Shown in pieces: positions 1 to 6,946 of a stretch of DNA of 24,630 nucleotides; position 1 is the stretch's first letter, and each line of letters opens with the position of its first letter. The translations under genes and the position numbers were made by a program. The notes beneath the pieces are model-generated. The model ran no database searches and was not told the origin of the DNA. It saw nothing but the letters and a program-made list of their open reading frames with translations. This DNA is from JAJYVT01 sp035534455 (lineage in GTDB: Bacteria > Actinomycetota > Acidimicrobiia > Acidimicrobiales > RAAP-2): positions 1 to 24,630 of the forward strand of contig DATLRV010000047.1 of NCBI GenBank assembly GCA_035534455.1. Reading direction: 5' to 3'.

Positions 1-137
1 GCGAAGGTGATGACTGTCTTTGTGACGGCAGCCGCACCGCTCGAGGGCGCCGCGATCACGGCGGTCCCCAAAGAGACCATCCCCACCGTGGCCAGCCCGA
101 TGGCCAGCCGTCGGAGGGCGTTGAAGCGTTGGCGCAT
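1..137 (-). CDS. Secreted protein of unknown function, N-terminal fragment
   Basis: Only the first 45 codons are inside the window; the gene continues beyond position 1. The ATG at 137 is preceded by a purine-rich ribosome binding site (AGAGAGGA, about 6 nt upstream). The translation begins MRQRFNALRR, then a hydrophobic core (LAIGLATVGMVSLGTAVIA), then small residues ending in an Ala-rich stretch before VTKTVITF. This is a textbook Sec signal peptide: a basic n-region, an h-region and a probable signal peptidase I site near residues 35-38. The mature domain is not visible, so no function can be given. The upstream region (138-438) is long and structured and may carry its control signals. Start and strand are fairly sure; identity is unknown. 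Confidence 0.72.
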   Translation of the reverse strand, partial: MRQRFNALRRLAIGLATVGMVSLGTAVIAAPSSGAAAVTKTVITF

Positions 138-438
138 TCCCGGTCCTCTCTGTCTCGTCCGTCTCGGTTCACGTTGCCGGGGCTCGTCCCCTGCCTCCGC
201 CCCGGTGCTTCCTGTGCGCTGCCGCCACCGGTGCGGCGGCGAGCCCGTTCCTGCTTCCCTGACGGGTCGTCGCGACAACGTAACATTCGGCGGCACGCCG
301 CCGCCAGTCGCCCCGGCTGCCCGAATGGAAGGTGAGCTGGGAAAACCCCAGGTGAGAATGGGCGTTGCGTGTCCGCACATACTGCGCATGAGCTGGGAGT
401 ACTCAAGGTCTCGGGGTAAGATTGCGAAAAGGTGACGG
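138..438. other. Intergenic region of 301 bp, candidate structured leader of the secreted gene
   Basis: There is no convincing gene in either direction here. On the minus strand, upstream of the secreted protein, a TANNNT -10-like hexamer (TACGTT, 277-282) would give a leader of about 130 nt. That leader can form nested stems: GGGCTCG at 180-186 pairs with CGAGCCC at 240-246, and GCCGCC at 221-226 pairs with GGCGGC at 235-240. The alternative pairing CCCGT (244-248) with ACGGG (262-266) competes for the same bases. I could not match it to the c-di-AMP, c-di-GMP-I, cobalamin, TPP or glycine riboswitch consensus as I know them. A HspR-box-like sequence sits at 387-407. Confidence 0.35.
387..407. 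promoter_or_regulatory. HspR-box (HAIR)-like inverted repeat
   Basis: The 21-nt site reads CATGAGC, a 7-nt spacer, then ACTCAAG. The known HspR operator (HAIR) is CTTGAGT-N7-ACTCAAG. Here the right half is identical and the left half matches at 5 of 7 positions, with exactly the expected spacer. It lies 250 bp upstream of the secreted-protein start at 137. HspR itself is encoded in this window (20488-20922). Because HspR could bind here, the secreted gene may be heat-shock controlled, but a 12-of-14 match can arise by chance. Confidence 0.3.
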
Positions 439-963
439 TTACGAGGAGCTGAAGCGTTCCCGGACGGCCTCCGCCTCCACGTCGAGCCGCCGGAGCACCC
501 CAGGGACGATCCGCCGCTCCGCCATGCCGCCGACGACCGGGAGGGCCACGACGAGCTCCCCGTCGAGGCGGCGCACGGTGCCCTCCCCCTCACGCTCGAG
601 GGAGAACGCGGCCGCACCGTGGAGCAGGCGCGGGTTCGCCTCGGCCGCGAAACGGAGCCGGCCACCGGCGTCCTCGCGCAGGCGCACCTCCTGGGTCCAG
701 GTCGGGCGTGTCCCCCCGAGCAGGCGCAGGGCCACCGGGTCGAGGGCTCCCGTGAACTCGTAGCGAAGCTCGAGGCCCGTCTCCGCGCCGGTGACGCCGG
801 GCACGGGCTCGGTGCCACCGGACGGGGCACTCCGGTCGACCTCGTGGACCTCGAGCAGGCGCAGGTCGGGGAGGTCGAGCGTCAGGTAGAAGTCCGGGTC
901 GCCCAGGGCGGCGGCGACCTGTGCCGGCGTCCCCGCAAAACGGTGCTCGGCCGAGAAGCGCAC
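439..963 (-). CDS. DUF2505-like (SRPBCC/START-fold) protein
   Basis: The protein has 174 residues if it starts at the GTG at 963, which has AAGG 8 nt upstream; a GTG at 969 and an in-frame ATG at 1032 are alternatives, the latter adding a basic, unconserved tail. The sequence has the pattern of the actinobacterial DUF2505 family: an FSAEHRFAG start, an ALGDPDFYLTL helix, alternating strands (LELRYEFTG), a WTQEVRL strand, and a C-terminal LPVVGGMAERRIVPGV helix. This family is thought to adopt the SRPBCC/START lipid-binding-like fold, and its ligand and role are unknown. No signal peptide or membrane segment is seen, so it is probably cytoplasmic. It is divergent from the ABC1 kinase-like gene, with 118 bp between the starts. 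Family assignment is fairly confident; function is open. Confidence 0.72.
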   Translation of the reverse strand: MRFSAEHRFAGTPAQVAAALGDPDFYLTLDLPDLRLLEVHEVDRSAPSGGTEPVPGVTGAETGLELRYEFTGALDPVALRLLGGTRPTWTQEVRLREDAGGRLRFAAEANPRLLHGAAAFSLEREGEGTVRRLDGELVVALPVVGGMAERRIVPGVLRRLDVEAEAVRERFSSS

Positions 964-1081
964 TCCCACGACCTTACGGCGCGGCGCGCGTCGGGACCGG
1001 GGAGACGCCACCCGGGCGGACGCGACGCGCAAGGACCAGGATCTGGTCGGACCATTACGCGTCGCCCGTAACGTCGGCAGC
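964..1081. promoter_or_regulatory. Divergent promoter region with perfect dyad
   Basis: This 118-bp region lies between the starts of the DUF2505-like gene and the ABC1 gene. It holds a perfect inverted repeat GACCAG-GAT-CTGGTC (1034-1048), a classic operator size. A second, smaller repeat pairs TTACG (1055-1059) with CGTAA (1067-1071). On the plus strand TAACGT (1069-1074) fits the TANNNT -10 pattern and ends 7 nt before the GTG at 1082. The ABC1 mRNA may therefore be leaderless, which would explain why no Shine-Dalgarno is seen before that GTG. Confidence 0.35.
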
Positions 1082-2695
1082 GTGACGCCCGCCGACCTCG
1101 GATGGGGCGCGTTCTCCGACGACGCCCCTTGGCTCGTCGATCCCGCACGCCTCGAGTGGCGCCGGGACCTCCCGGCGCTCCGAGCCGCGGCGACCGAGCG
1201 GACGAGGGCGATGGCACGGGCGCGGGTGCTGCCACCCGCCGGGGCCGCCCTGCGGGTGGCGGCGGTGCTCGGTCCGGCGATCGGGGCCTGGTACCTGACG
1301 GACCGGCGCAGAGGCCGCTCCCGGTCCCGGTCCGGGCTCTCACGCAGGTTGCGGATCGCCTTCGAGCGCCTCGGGCCGACCTACATCAAGCTCGGCCAGA
1401 TCCTTTCTGCCGGTGAGGGGGTGTTCCCCCAAGAGCTCGTCGGAGAGTTCCGGCTCTGCCGCGACCAGGTGCCCTCGGAGAGCTTCGACACCGTCCGCCA
1501 GACCGTGGAAGCCGAGCTCGGACGTCCACTCGAGGCGGTGTTCTCCTCCTTCGACCCCGTGCCGATCGCGGCCGCCTCGATCGCACAGGCGCACGCTGCT
1601 CGACTGGTGACCGGCGAAGAGGTGGTCGTGAAGGTCCAGCGGCCCGAGGTCGACCGCCAGGTCCGCCGGGACCTCGCGGTCATGGCGTGGCTCGGCCCGC
1701 TGCTCGTCGGACGCATCCCGGTGGCGGCGCTCGCCAACCCGCCCGCGCTCATCGACCTGTTCGCAGAGACGATCGGCGAGGAGCTCGACTTCCGCCTGGA
1801 GGCCGAGAACATGCTCGACGTCGCGACCGTCCTCGCGCGCACCGCTCCGGCGGACACCCGGCGCGCGCTCGTGGTGCCCCGGCCGCACCCGCGTCTGGTG
1901 ACGCGCCGGGTCCTGGTCATGGAGCGCCTGCACGGGTACGCCTGGGGCGACGCTGCCACGATGCAGGCGGCCGGGATCGACACCGCCGAGGTGCTCATGG
2001 CCGCACTGATCGCCTTCCTCGAAGGGCTCGTGCTCTTTGGGGTGTTCCACGGCGATCTCCACGCAGGGAACCTCCTCGTGTGCCCCGACGGGCGCGTGGC
2101 GCTCCTCGACTTCGGCATCACCGGCCGGCTCGACGAGCGCGGCCGTCGCGGGTTGCTGCGGCTGGTGATGGCGACCGCGACCAACGACGTCCGGGCGCAA
2201 GTCGGCGCGATGTGCGAGCTCGGCGCCCTCCCCGACGACGTCGACGTGGACGCGGTGATCGGGGACCTCCGGCTCGACCAGCCGGTCGTGGACCCCACCA
2301 CGATGGACGCCGAGCAGCTCACGAGCGAGATCCGGGAAATGACGAAGTCGCTTCTCGGCTACGGCGCCCGAATGCCCAAGGCGCTCATGCTCTTCGTGAA
2401 GGACATGATCTTCATCGACCATTCCATGGCCACCATGGCCCCGGACGTGGACGTCCTCGCCCAGATCGTGACGATCCTCACGCATCTGCAGTCACGCCAC
2501 GGCGCTCGCATCGCGGAGGATCTCGGGATGGCGCCCGCCACGCTCGGCGGCGTGGAGCTCGCGGGGATCCGCAGCTCGCTCGGCCTCGGCGAGCACGTGG
2601 AGCATCTCACCCACCGTGAGCTCCAGGCCCGCAGGCGCCTCATCCGCAGGCGCCTGCAGCACCGGGGCCGGCCACAGGAGCCCGAGAAGCGCTGA
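1082..2695 (+). CDS. ABC1/AarF/UbiB-family kinase-like protein
   Basis: The 537-residue protein carries the full set of ABC1 (UbiB/COQ8-type atypical kinase) motifs. These are the KxGQ motif (YIKLGQILS, K103-Q106), the Ala-rich nucleotide loop (AAASIAQAHAA, about 163-173), a candidate ATP-binding lysine in VVVKVQRP (K184), EELDFRLEAEN (233-243), the catalytic loop HGDLHAGN (323-330) and the metal-binding DFG (343-345). Family members support isoprenoid quinone or lipid metabolism, often by ATPase-like activity. Many members end in two transmembrane helices. This one instead ends in a very basic tail, and its only hydrophobic stretch is near residues 58-72, before the domain. GTG start; no Shine-Dalgarno, possibly leaderless. 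Substrate unknown. Confidence 0.9.
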   Translation: MTPADLGWGAFSDDAPWLVDPARLEWRRDLPALRAAATERTRAMARARVLPPAGAALRVAAVLGPAIGAWYLTDRRRGRSRSRSGLSRRLRIAFERLGPTYIKLGQILSAGEGVFPQELVGEFRLCRDQVPSESFDTVRQTVEAELGRPLEAVFSSFDPVPIAAASIAQAHAARLVTGEEVVVKVQRPEVDRQVRRDLAVMAWLGPLLVGRIPVAALANPPALIDLFAETIGEELDFRLEAENMLDVATVLARTAPADTRRALVVPRPHPRLVTRRVLVMERLHGYAWGDAATMQAAGIDTAEVLMAALIAFLEGLVLFGVFHGDLHAGNLLVCPDGRVALLDFGITGRLDERGRRGLLRLVMATATNDVRAQVGAMCELGALPDDVDVDAVIGDLRLDQPVVDPTTMDAEQLTSEIREMTKSLLGYGARMPKALMLFVKDMIFIDHSMATMAPDVDVLAQIVTILTHLQSRHGARIAEDLGMAPATLGGVELAGIRSSLGLGEHVEHLTHRELQARRRLIRRRLQHRGRPQEPEKR

Positions 2696-2701
2696 CGGAC
2701 C

Positions 2702-2745
2702 GGGCGGCCGCCCCGCAGGGCCGGTGCTGGAACGGGTACGACCCG
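2702..2745. terminator. Weak hairpins between convergent genes
   Basis: The 51-bp gap between the convergent ABC1 and pspA stops holds a 12-nt palindrome (GGGCGGCCGCCC, 2702-2713) and a short hairpin CGGGT-ACG-ACCCG (2733-2745). Neither has a T-tract. A shared bidirectional terminator is plausible from the position only. Confidence 0.25.
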
Positions 2746-2746
2746 G

Positions 2747-3520
2747 CTAAGAACCCGCGGGCGCCGGAGACTCCGCGCTCGTCCCGGCCCCGAGCGCGCC
2801 CGAGGCGCCCGACGCACCCACCTGCGCCTTCAACGCGGCCAGCTCGGTGTCGACGTCCGACTTCGAGCTCAGCTCGTCGAGCTCCTTCTGTATGTCGTCG
2901 GTCCCGCCGCCGACGTCTTCGAGGACGCCCGATTCGAGCAACTCGTCGGTCGCCTGCGCGCGGGACTGCATGGTGGCGATCTTGTCCTGCGCGCGCTGCA
3001 GGGCGGCACCCGAATCGCTGATGGACTTGGAGATGCCGGCGACGCTCTCGTTCACCGACGTGACGGCCTTCGACGCGGTGTACTCCGCCTTGAGCGTCTC
3101 CTTCTGGGTCCGGAAGGCGGTCACCCTCGACTGCAGCTGCTGCAGCGTCCCTTCCAGCTTCTGCTCCTGCTCGGTCAGCTGCTGGTGCTGCGGCTCCATC
3201 TGGTCGATCTGCTGCTGCGCCGCCGACTTGCGTGCGAGCGCCTCCTTGGCGAGGTCGTCCCTCCCCTGGGAGACCGCCGCCTGCGCCTGGTCCTGGAGGT
3301 GCGCGATGGACTGCTGCAGCTGCGTCTCCTGCAGCTCGATGCGCTTCCTCGACGCGGCGATGTCGACGAGTGCACGCCGGACCTGGGTGAGCTGCTCGAG
3401 CATCTTCTCGTAGGAGAGATCGAGCATGTCGTTGGGGTTCTCGGCCTGGTCGAGTGCCTTGTTGGCCTTGGCCTCGACGATGTCGTGCGCGCGCTGGAAG
3501 AGTCCCATACCTCCCATCAT
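2747..3520 (-). CDS. PspA/IM30 (ESCRT-III-like) coiled-coil protein
   Basis: The 257-residue protein opens with the PspA/Vipp1 amphipathic helix region (MGLFQRAHDIVEAKANKALDQ). The pattern continues with NPNDMLDLSYEKMLEQL and RRALVDIAASRKRIE, and then a long Gln/Glu/Arg-rich coiled coil over about residues 45-165. PspA-family proteins bind stressed or curved inner membrane and oligomerise as bacterial ESCRT-III homologues. The tail (about 205-257) is Ala/Gly/Ser-rich, repeats ASG/ALGAG-type motifs, and is probably disordered. The start is ambiguous: ATGs lie at 3520, 3517 and 3508. GGGAGG lies directly before the 3508 ATG, too close for ideal use, and GGAG lies just before 3520. No PspB/C/F-type partner is next to it. 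Confidence 0.88.
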   Translation of the reverse strand: MMGGMGLFQRAHDIVEAKANKALDQAENPNDMLDLSYEKMLEQLTQVRRALVDIAASRKRIELQETQLQQSIAHLQDQAQAAVSQGRDDLAKEALARKSAAQQQIDQMEPQHQQLTEQEQKLEGTLQQLQSRVTAFRTQKETLKAEYTASKAVTSVNESVAGISKSISDSGAALQRAQDKIATMQSRAQATDELLESGVLEDVGGGTDDIQKELDELSSKSDVDTELAALKAQVGASGASGALGAGTSAESPAPAGS

Positions 3521-3589
3521 GCTCCGCCCGCGCCGTCCGCGCCGCCCGTCTGAGGGAAGGGCCGCCCCCGGGGGAGGGCGTGCTCGGCC

Positions 3590-3712
3590 CTACGCCGCCG
3601 GACCTTCCTCCGGCGGCGACTCCCACGCGGGCTCCGTCTCGGCCTGCCGGCGCGCCTGGCTCGCCCGCTCCACAGCACGAACGCCCCGGCCGAGCACGCC
3701 GGCGACCGCCAC
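3590..3712 (-). CDS. Possible small protein of 40 residues, unrecognised
   Basis: A GTG-started frame begins MAVAGVLGRGVRAVERASQ and ends in an acidic, proline-rich tail (EEGPAA). By my count 35 of its 40 codons end in G or C, as in real genes here, and its composition is protein-like. It lies 45 nt after the pyrE stop and is in the same frame as pyrE. A second frame opening at GTG 3765 overlaps the pyrE stop (start MAEGITPVGRVKPGD). Joining the two through a frameshift near 3715-3722 would give a protein of about 57 residues. Against it: no good Shine-Dalgarno, and its last codons form one arm of a perfect hairpin that looks like a terminator. Confidence 0.28.
   Translation of the reverse strand: MAVAGVLGRGVRAVERASQARRQAETEPAWESPPEEGPAA
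3593..3618 (-). terminator. Perfect 10-bp hairpin after pyrE
   Basis: CGCCGCCGGA (3593-3602) and TCCGGCGGCG (3609-3618) are exact reverse complements around a 6-nt loop (CCTTCC). It is one of the strongest hairpins between genes in the window, and it sits 140 nt downstream of the pyrE stop, where the purF-purM-pyrE transcript should end. No T-tract follows, which is common for hairpin terminators in GC-rich actinobacteria. Confidence 0.45.
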
Positions 3713-3757
3713 GAACGCGCATCCCCGGGCTTCACCCGCCCAACGGGGGTGATGCCC

Positions 3758-4372
3758 TCAGCCACCTCCGTCGAAGGGGAAGCCGAGGTCGGGCGCGCTC
3801 AGCACCGCGCGGAAGGCGAGCCCCTCCGACGCCGCCATGGCGCTGACGCTGCCCCCACGGTCGACCAGCGCGACCAGCAGCACCGGGTCGGCACCGGCGT
3901 CGCGCACCGCACGCGCCGCCTCGAGGAGCGACGTGCCCCGGGTGACCGCGTCCTCGGTGATCACCGCGCGGTCGCCGGGGTCGAGCGCCCCCGCGATGCG
4001 GCCGCCCCCGCCATGACCTTTCTCCTCCTTCCGGACGCTGAACGCCTTCAGCTGCCGCCCGCGCACCGCGGCGATCGCGGCGGTGACGAAGGCGACCGGG
4101 TCGGCGCCCATCGTGAGCCCCCCGATCGCGGTCGCGTCGGGGGGGACGAGGTCGAGGACGGCTTCCGCGACGAGCAGCATCGCCTCGGGACGGCAGGCGG
4201 TCTGCTTCGCGTCGATGAACCAGCTGCTGCGCCGCCCCGACTTGAGGACGAAGTCCCCCTGGCGCACCGAGTGCTCCAGCAGGTGCGCGCGGAGCGACTC
4301 GAGCGCGGGCGACCCGAGCGCCGGGAGGTGGTGCCGGCGCGCCGGCGCGCCGCTCGTCGCCCGGTGGGTCAC
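3758..4372 (-). CDS. pyrE: Orotate phosphoribosyltransferase
   Basis: PyrE converts orotate and PRPP to orotidine 5'-monophosphate in pyrimidine synthesis. The 204-residue protein shows VLKSGRRSSWFIDAKQTAC (42-60), the flexible catalytic loop RKEEKGHGGGGRI (114-126), the PRPP-binding loop VITEDAVTRGTS (137-148) with its acidic pair, and LVDRGGS (169-175). The start is the GTG at 4372, whose bases overlap the purM stop as GTGA, so translation is probably coupled to purM. The first 20 or so residues are unconserved. A pyrimidine gene placed directly after purF-purM joins PRPP-consuming steps of both nucleotide pathways under one transcript. Confidence 0.93.
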   Translation of the reverse strand: MTHRATSGAPARRHHLPALGSPALESLRAHLLEHSVRQGDFVLKSGRRSSWFIDAKQTACRPEAMLLVAEAVLDLVPPDATAIGGLTMGADPVAFVTAAIAAVRGRQLKAFSVRKEEKGHGGGGRIAGALDPGDRAVITEDAVTRGTSLLEAARAVRDAGADPVLLVALVDRGGSVSAMAASEGLAFRAVLSAPDLGFPFDGGG

Positions 4373-5454
4373 AGGCGCACCGCCCCGGACCCGGCGACGA
4401 CGTCTCCGACGCGCACCGCAGGTGGGACATCGGGCACGGCGCGGACTGCCGAGAGGACGGCGTCGACGCCGCCCGGCGCCACGACGAGGACCATCCCGAT
4501 CCCGAGGTTGAAGACCCGCGCCATCTCGACGTCGTCGACACGGCCGAGGCGCGCGATCTCGGTGAAGATGCGCGGCACCTCCCAGGCACCGCTCTCGAGG
4601 CGCGCGTCGAGGCCGGGCGGAAGCACCCGGACGAGGTTCCCGGGGAGCCCGCCGCCGGTGACGTGCGCACAGGCGTGGACCGCTGTCGGGCGGGCGCGCA
4701 GCGCCGCGAGCACCGCGGGCGCGTACACCACGGACGGCAGGAGCAGCTCGTCGGCCAGCGAGCGCGCCGCGCCGTCCCACGCCGGGCCGTCGAGCGGGAG
4801 CCGCGCTCGCTCCAAGAGCACGTGCCGCGCAAGGGTGTAGCCGTTGGAGCGGAGCCCGGGCGACGGCAGGCCCACGAGCACGTCCCCGGCTCGCACGCGG
4901 TGCGGCCCCAGCTCGCACCCCGCCTCGAGGGCTCCCACCGCGAACCCCGCGAGGTCCACGTCGTCGGGCCCCATCGCGCCGGGGTGCTCGGCGGTCTCCC
5001 CGCCCACGAGCGCACAACCCGCAGCCCGGCAGCCCGCGGCGACACCGCCCACGATCGACTCGAGGCGGGCGGGGTCGAGCTTGCCGACCGCCACGTAGTC
5101 GAGGAGGAACAGCGGCTCGGCGCCGGCGCACACGACGTCGTCGACGCACATCGCCACGAGGTCGACACCGATCGTGTCGAAGCGCCCGGTCGCCTGCGCC
5201 ACCAGCATCTTCGTGCCGACGCCGTCGGTCGACGAGACGAGGACCGGGTGCGCGTACCGGTCCGTGTCGAGCGCGAACATGCCGGCGAACGCGCCGATGC
5301 CGCCGAGCACGCCCGGACGCGCGGTCGTGGCGACGACGTCGCGGATGCGGCGCACCGCCTCGTCCCCCGCTGCGAGGTCGACGCCGGCCCCTTCGTACGT
5401 GGCGGCGCAGGCGCCGGGCCGCGCCGGGCCCGACTCCCGCCGGCTCGTTCCCAC
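4369..5454 (-). CDS. purM: Phosphoribosylformylglycinamidine cyclo-ligase (AIR synthetase)
   Basis: PurM uses ATP to close the imidazole ring, turning FGAM into AIR. The protein has the conserved N-terminus TYEGAGVDLAAGDEAV, the VSSTDGVGTKM motif, VDLVAMCVDDVVCAGAEPLFLLDY, GGETAEHPG, GLPSPGLRSNGYTL, HVTGGGLPGN and FNLGIGMVLVV, in family order. I place the start at the GTG at 5454, 4 nt after the purF stop, giving 361 residues. The family core begins about 18 residues later. GTGs at 5508 and 5517 are possible but would overlap purF by about 50 nt or more. No clear Shine-Dalgarno is visible, so translation probably depends on ribosomes finishing purF. The stop overlaps the pyrE start. Confidence 0.94.
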   Translation of the reverse strand: MGTSRRESGPARPGACAATYEGAGVDLAAGDEAVRRIRDVVATTARPGVLGGIGAFAGMFALDTDRYAHPVLVSSTDGVGTKMLVAQATGRFDTIGVDLVAMCVDDVVCAGAEPLFLLDYVAVGKLDPARLESIVGGVAAGCRAAGCALVGGETAEHPGAMGPDDVDLAGFAVGALEAGCELGPHRVRAGDVLVGLPSPGLRSNGYTLARHVLLERARLPLDGPAWDGAARSLADELLLPSVVYAPAVLAALRARPTAVHACAHVTGGGLPGNLVRVLPPGLDARLESGAWEVPRIFTEIARLGRVDDVEMARVFNLGIGMVLVVAPGGVDAVLSAVRAVPDVPPAVRVGDVVAGSGAVRL

Positions 5455-5458
5455 GGGC

Positions 5459-6946
5459 TCAGACGCCGGGCAGCGCGCCCTGCAGGAGCGGTTGGCCGCT
5501 CCCGCCACCCTCGTCACGACCCGCCGGTCCGCCGAGGTCGACCGGGACCGGCGTCGGATAGCGACCGGTGAGGCAGGCGTCGCACCACCCGTCGTCCCCC
5601 GCGCCGATCGCGGCCTTCAACTCGTCGAGGCCGATGAAGGCGAGCGAGTCCACGTCGAGGTACCGCTCCATCTCGTCGAGCGTCATCGTCGCGGCGAGCA
5701 GCTCGCCGCGCGTCGGCGTGTCGATGCCGTAGAAGCACGGCCAACGGAACGGCGGCGACGAGATCCGCAGGTGGACCTCGCGCGCGCCCACGTCGCGCAG
5801 CATCTGCACGATCGCCCGCGTGGTCGTGCCGCGCACGATCGAGTCGTCGACCACGATGAGCCGCTTCCCCGCGATGTTCTCGCGCAGCGGGTTCAGCTTG
5901 CGCCGCACGGCGTTGCGCCGCGCGGCGGGCTCGGGGTCGATGAACGTCCGCCCGATGTAGCGGTTCTTCACGAGCCCCTGCCCGTACGGCACGCCGCTGC
6001 GCCGCGCGAAGCCCTCGGCCGCGGGGACGCCCCCTTCGGGGACGCCCATGACGAGATCGGCGTCGACCGGCGCCTGTTCGGCGAGGAGCTCGCCCATCCG
6101 TCGGCGGGCGCCGTGGACCTCGAGCCCGTAGAGGCGGCTGTCGGGCCGGGCGAAGTAGACGAGCTCGAAGATGCACAGGTGCGGTGCGACGTCTGCGGCG
6201 CCGAAGAGCCGCTCGCTCCGCACGCCGTCGTAGCCCGGACCGTCGATGGTCACCAGCTCACCGGGCTCGAGCTCGCGCACGAACGTCGCGCCGACGACGT
6301 CGAGGGCGGGCGACTCCGACGCCAGGACCCACCCCTCGGGCTGCTCCGCCGTGCCGAGCCGGCCGAGGCACAGGGGGCGGAACCCGTGCGGGTCCCGGAT
6401 CCCGTACAGGCGCCTCGCGTCGACGAGGACGAGCGAGAAGGCGCCCTCCGCCGTCGGCAGGACCTCAGCGAGCGCGGCGCCGAGCACGTCGGGTCCGCCG
6501 ACCGGGTCCTCCGCGCCGACCGGCAGCGCGCGGGCGAGGAGCTCCGCGACGACGTCGCTGTCCGTCGCCACCATGCCCGGCAGCATCCCGCAACGCTCGG
6601 CGAGCGCGGCGGTGTTCGTGAGGTTCCCGTTGTGCCCGAGGGCGAAGCCGGCGCCGCCCGTAGACCGGTAGACGGGCTGGGCGGCGTGCCAGTCCGAGGA
6701 CCCGTGGGTCGAGTAGCGCGTGTGGCCCATCGCGAGGTGCCCGCTCAACCCCGAGAGGGTGCGCTCGTCGAAGACCCGGGTGACCAGGCCCATGTCCTTC
6801 ACGACCGTGATCGTGCGGCCGTCGCTCACGGCCATCCCCGCGGACTCCTGGCCGCGGTGCTGCAGGGCGTAGAGGCCGTCGAAGGTGAGCTGGGACACCG
6901 GCCGCCCAGGCGCGTACACCCCGAAGACCCCGCAGGCTTCCTTCAA
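5459..6946 (-). CDS. purF: Amidophosphoribosyltransferase
   Basis: PurF commits PRPP and glutamine to purine synthesis by making phosphoribosylamine. The start chosen is the TTG at 6946, with GGAG 9 nt upstream. It yields a four-residue leader before CGVFGVYAPG, whose Cys5 would be the Ntn-type glutaminase nucleophile exposed after propeptide cleavage. Further marks are LQHRGQESAG, GHTRYSTHG, GHNGNL and the PRPP loop LIVVDDSIVRGTTT (about 363-376). Four cysteines (258, 404, 455, 458; the last two as CDAC) match the [4Fe-4S] ligands of the Bacillus-type enzyme. The length of 495 residues is normal. An upstream GTG at 7054 would add unconserved sequence and lie upstream of the likely promoter. 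Confidence 0.94.
   Translation of the reverse strand: MKEACGVFGVYAPGRPVSQLTFDGLYALQHRGQESAGMAVSDGRTITVVKDMGLVTRVFDERTLSGLSGHLAMGHTRYSTHGSSDWHAAQPVYRSTGGAGFALGHNGNLTNTAALAERCGMLPGMVATDSDVVAELLARALPVGAEDPVGGPDVLGAALAEVLPTAEGAFSLVLVDARRLYGIRDPHGFRPLCLGRLGTAEQPEGWVLASESPALDVVGATFVRELEPGELVTIDGPGYDGVRSERLFGAADVAPHLCIFELVYFARPDSRLYGLEVHGARRRMGELLAEQAPVDADLVMGVPEGGVPAAEGFARRSGVPYGQGLVKNRYIGRTFIDPEPAARRNAVRRKLNPLRENIAGKRLIVVDDSIVRGTTTRAIVQMLRDVGAREVHLRISSPPFRWPCFYGIDTPTRGELLAATMTLDEMERYLDVDSLAFIGLDELKAAIGAGDDGWCDACLTGRYPTPVPVDLGGPAGRDEGGGSGQPLLQGALPGV

Larger units (their letters stand above)
3521..3757. other. Gap of 237 bp between pyrE and pspA
   Basis: The region holds a perfect long hairpin (3593-3618) and a possible 40-codon reading frame (3590-3712), both given separately. 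Nearer pspA there is a CCCCCGGGGG palindrome at 3565-3574. No -10/-35 pair for pspA stands out. Confidence 0.4.

Noticed and set aside
138..270. Known riboswitch (c-di-AMP ydaO, c-di-GMP-I, cobalamin, TPP or glycine) before the secreted gene
   Set aside because: The conserved core sequences of these classes could not be found, so only a structured leader is claimed.
56..406. Minus-strand 116-codon frame and plus-strand frames over 7-435
   Set aside because: They are Arg/Pro/Gly-rich without protein character and conflict with the clear signal-peptide gene starting at 137.
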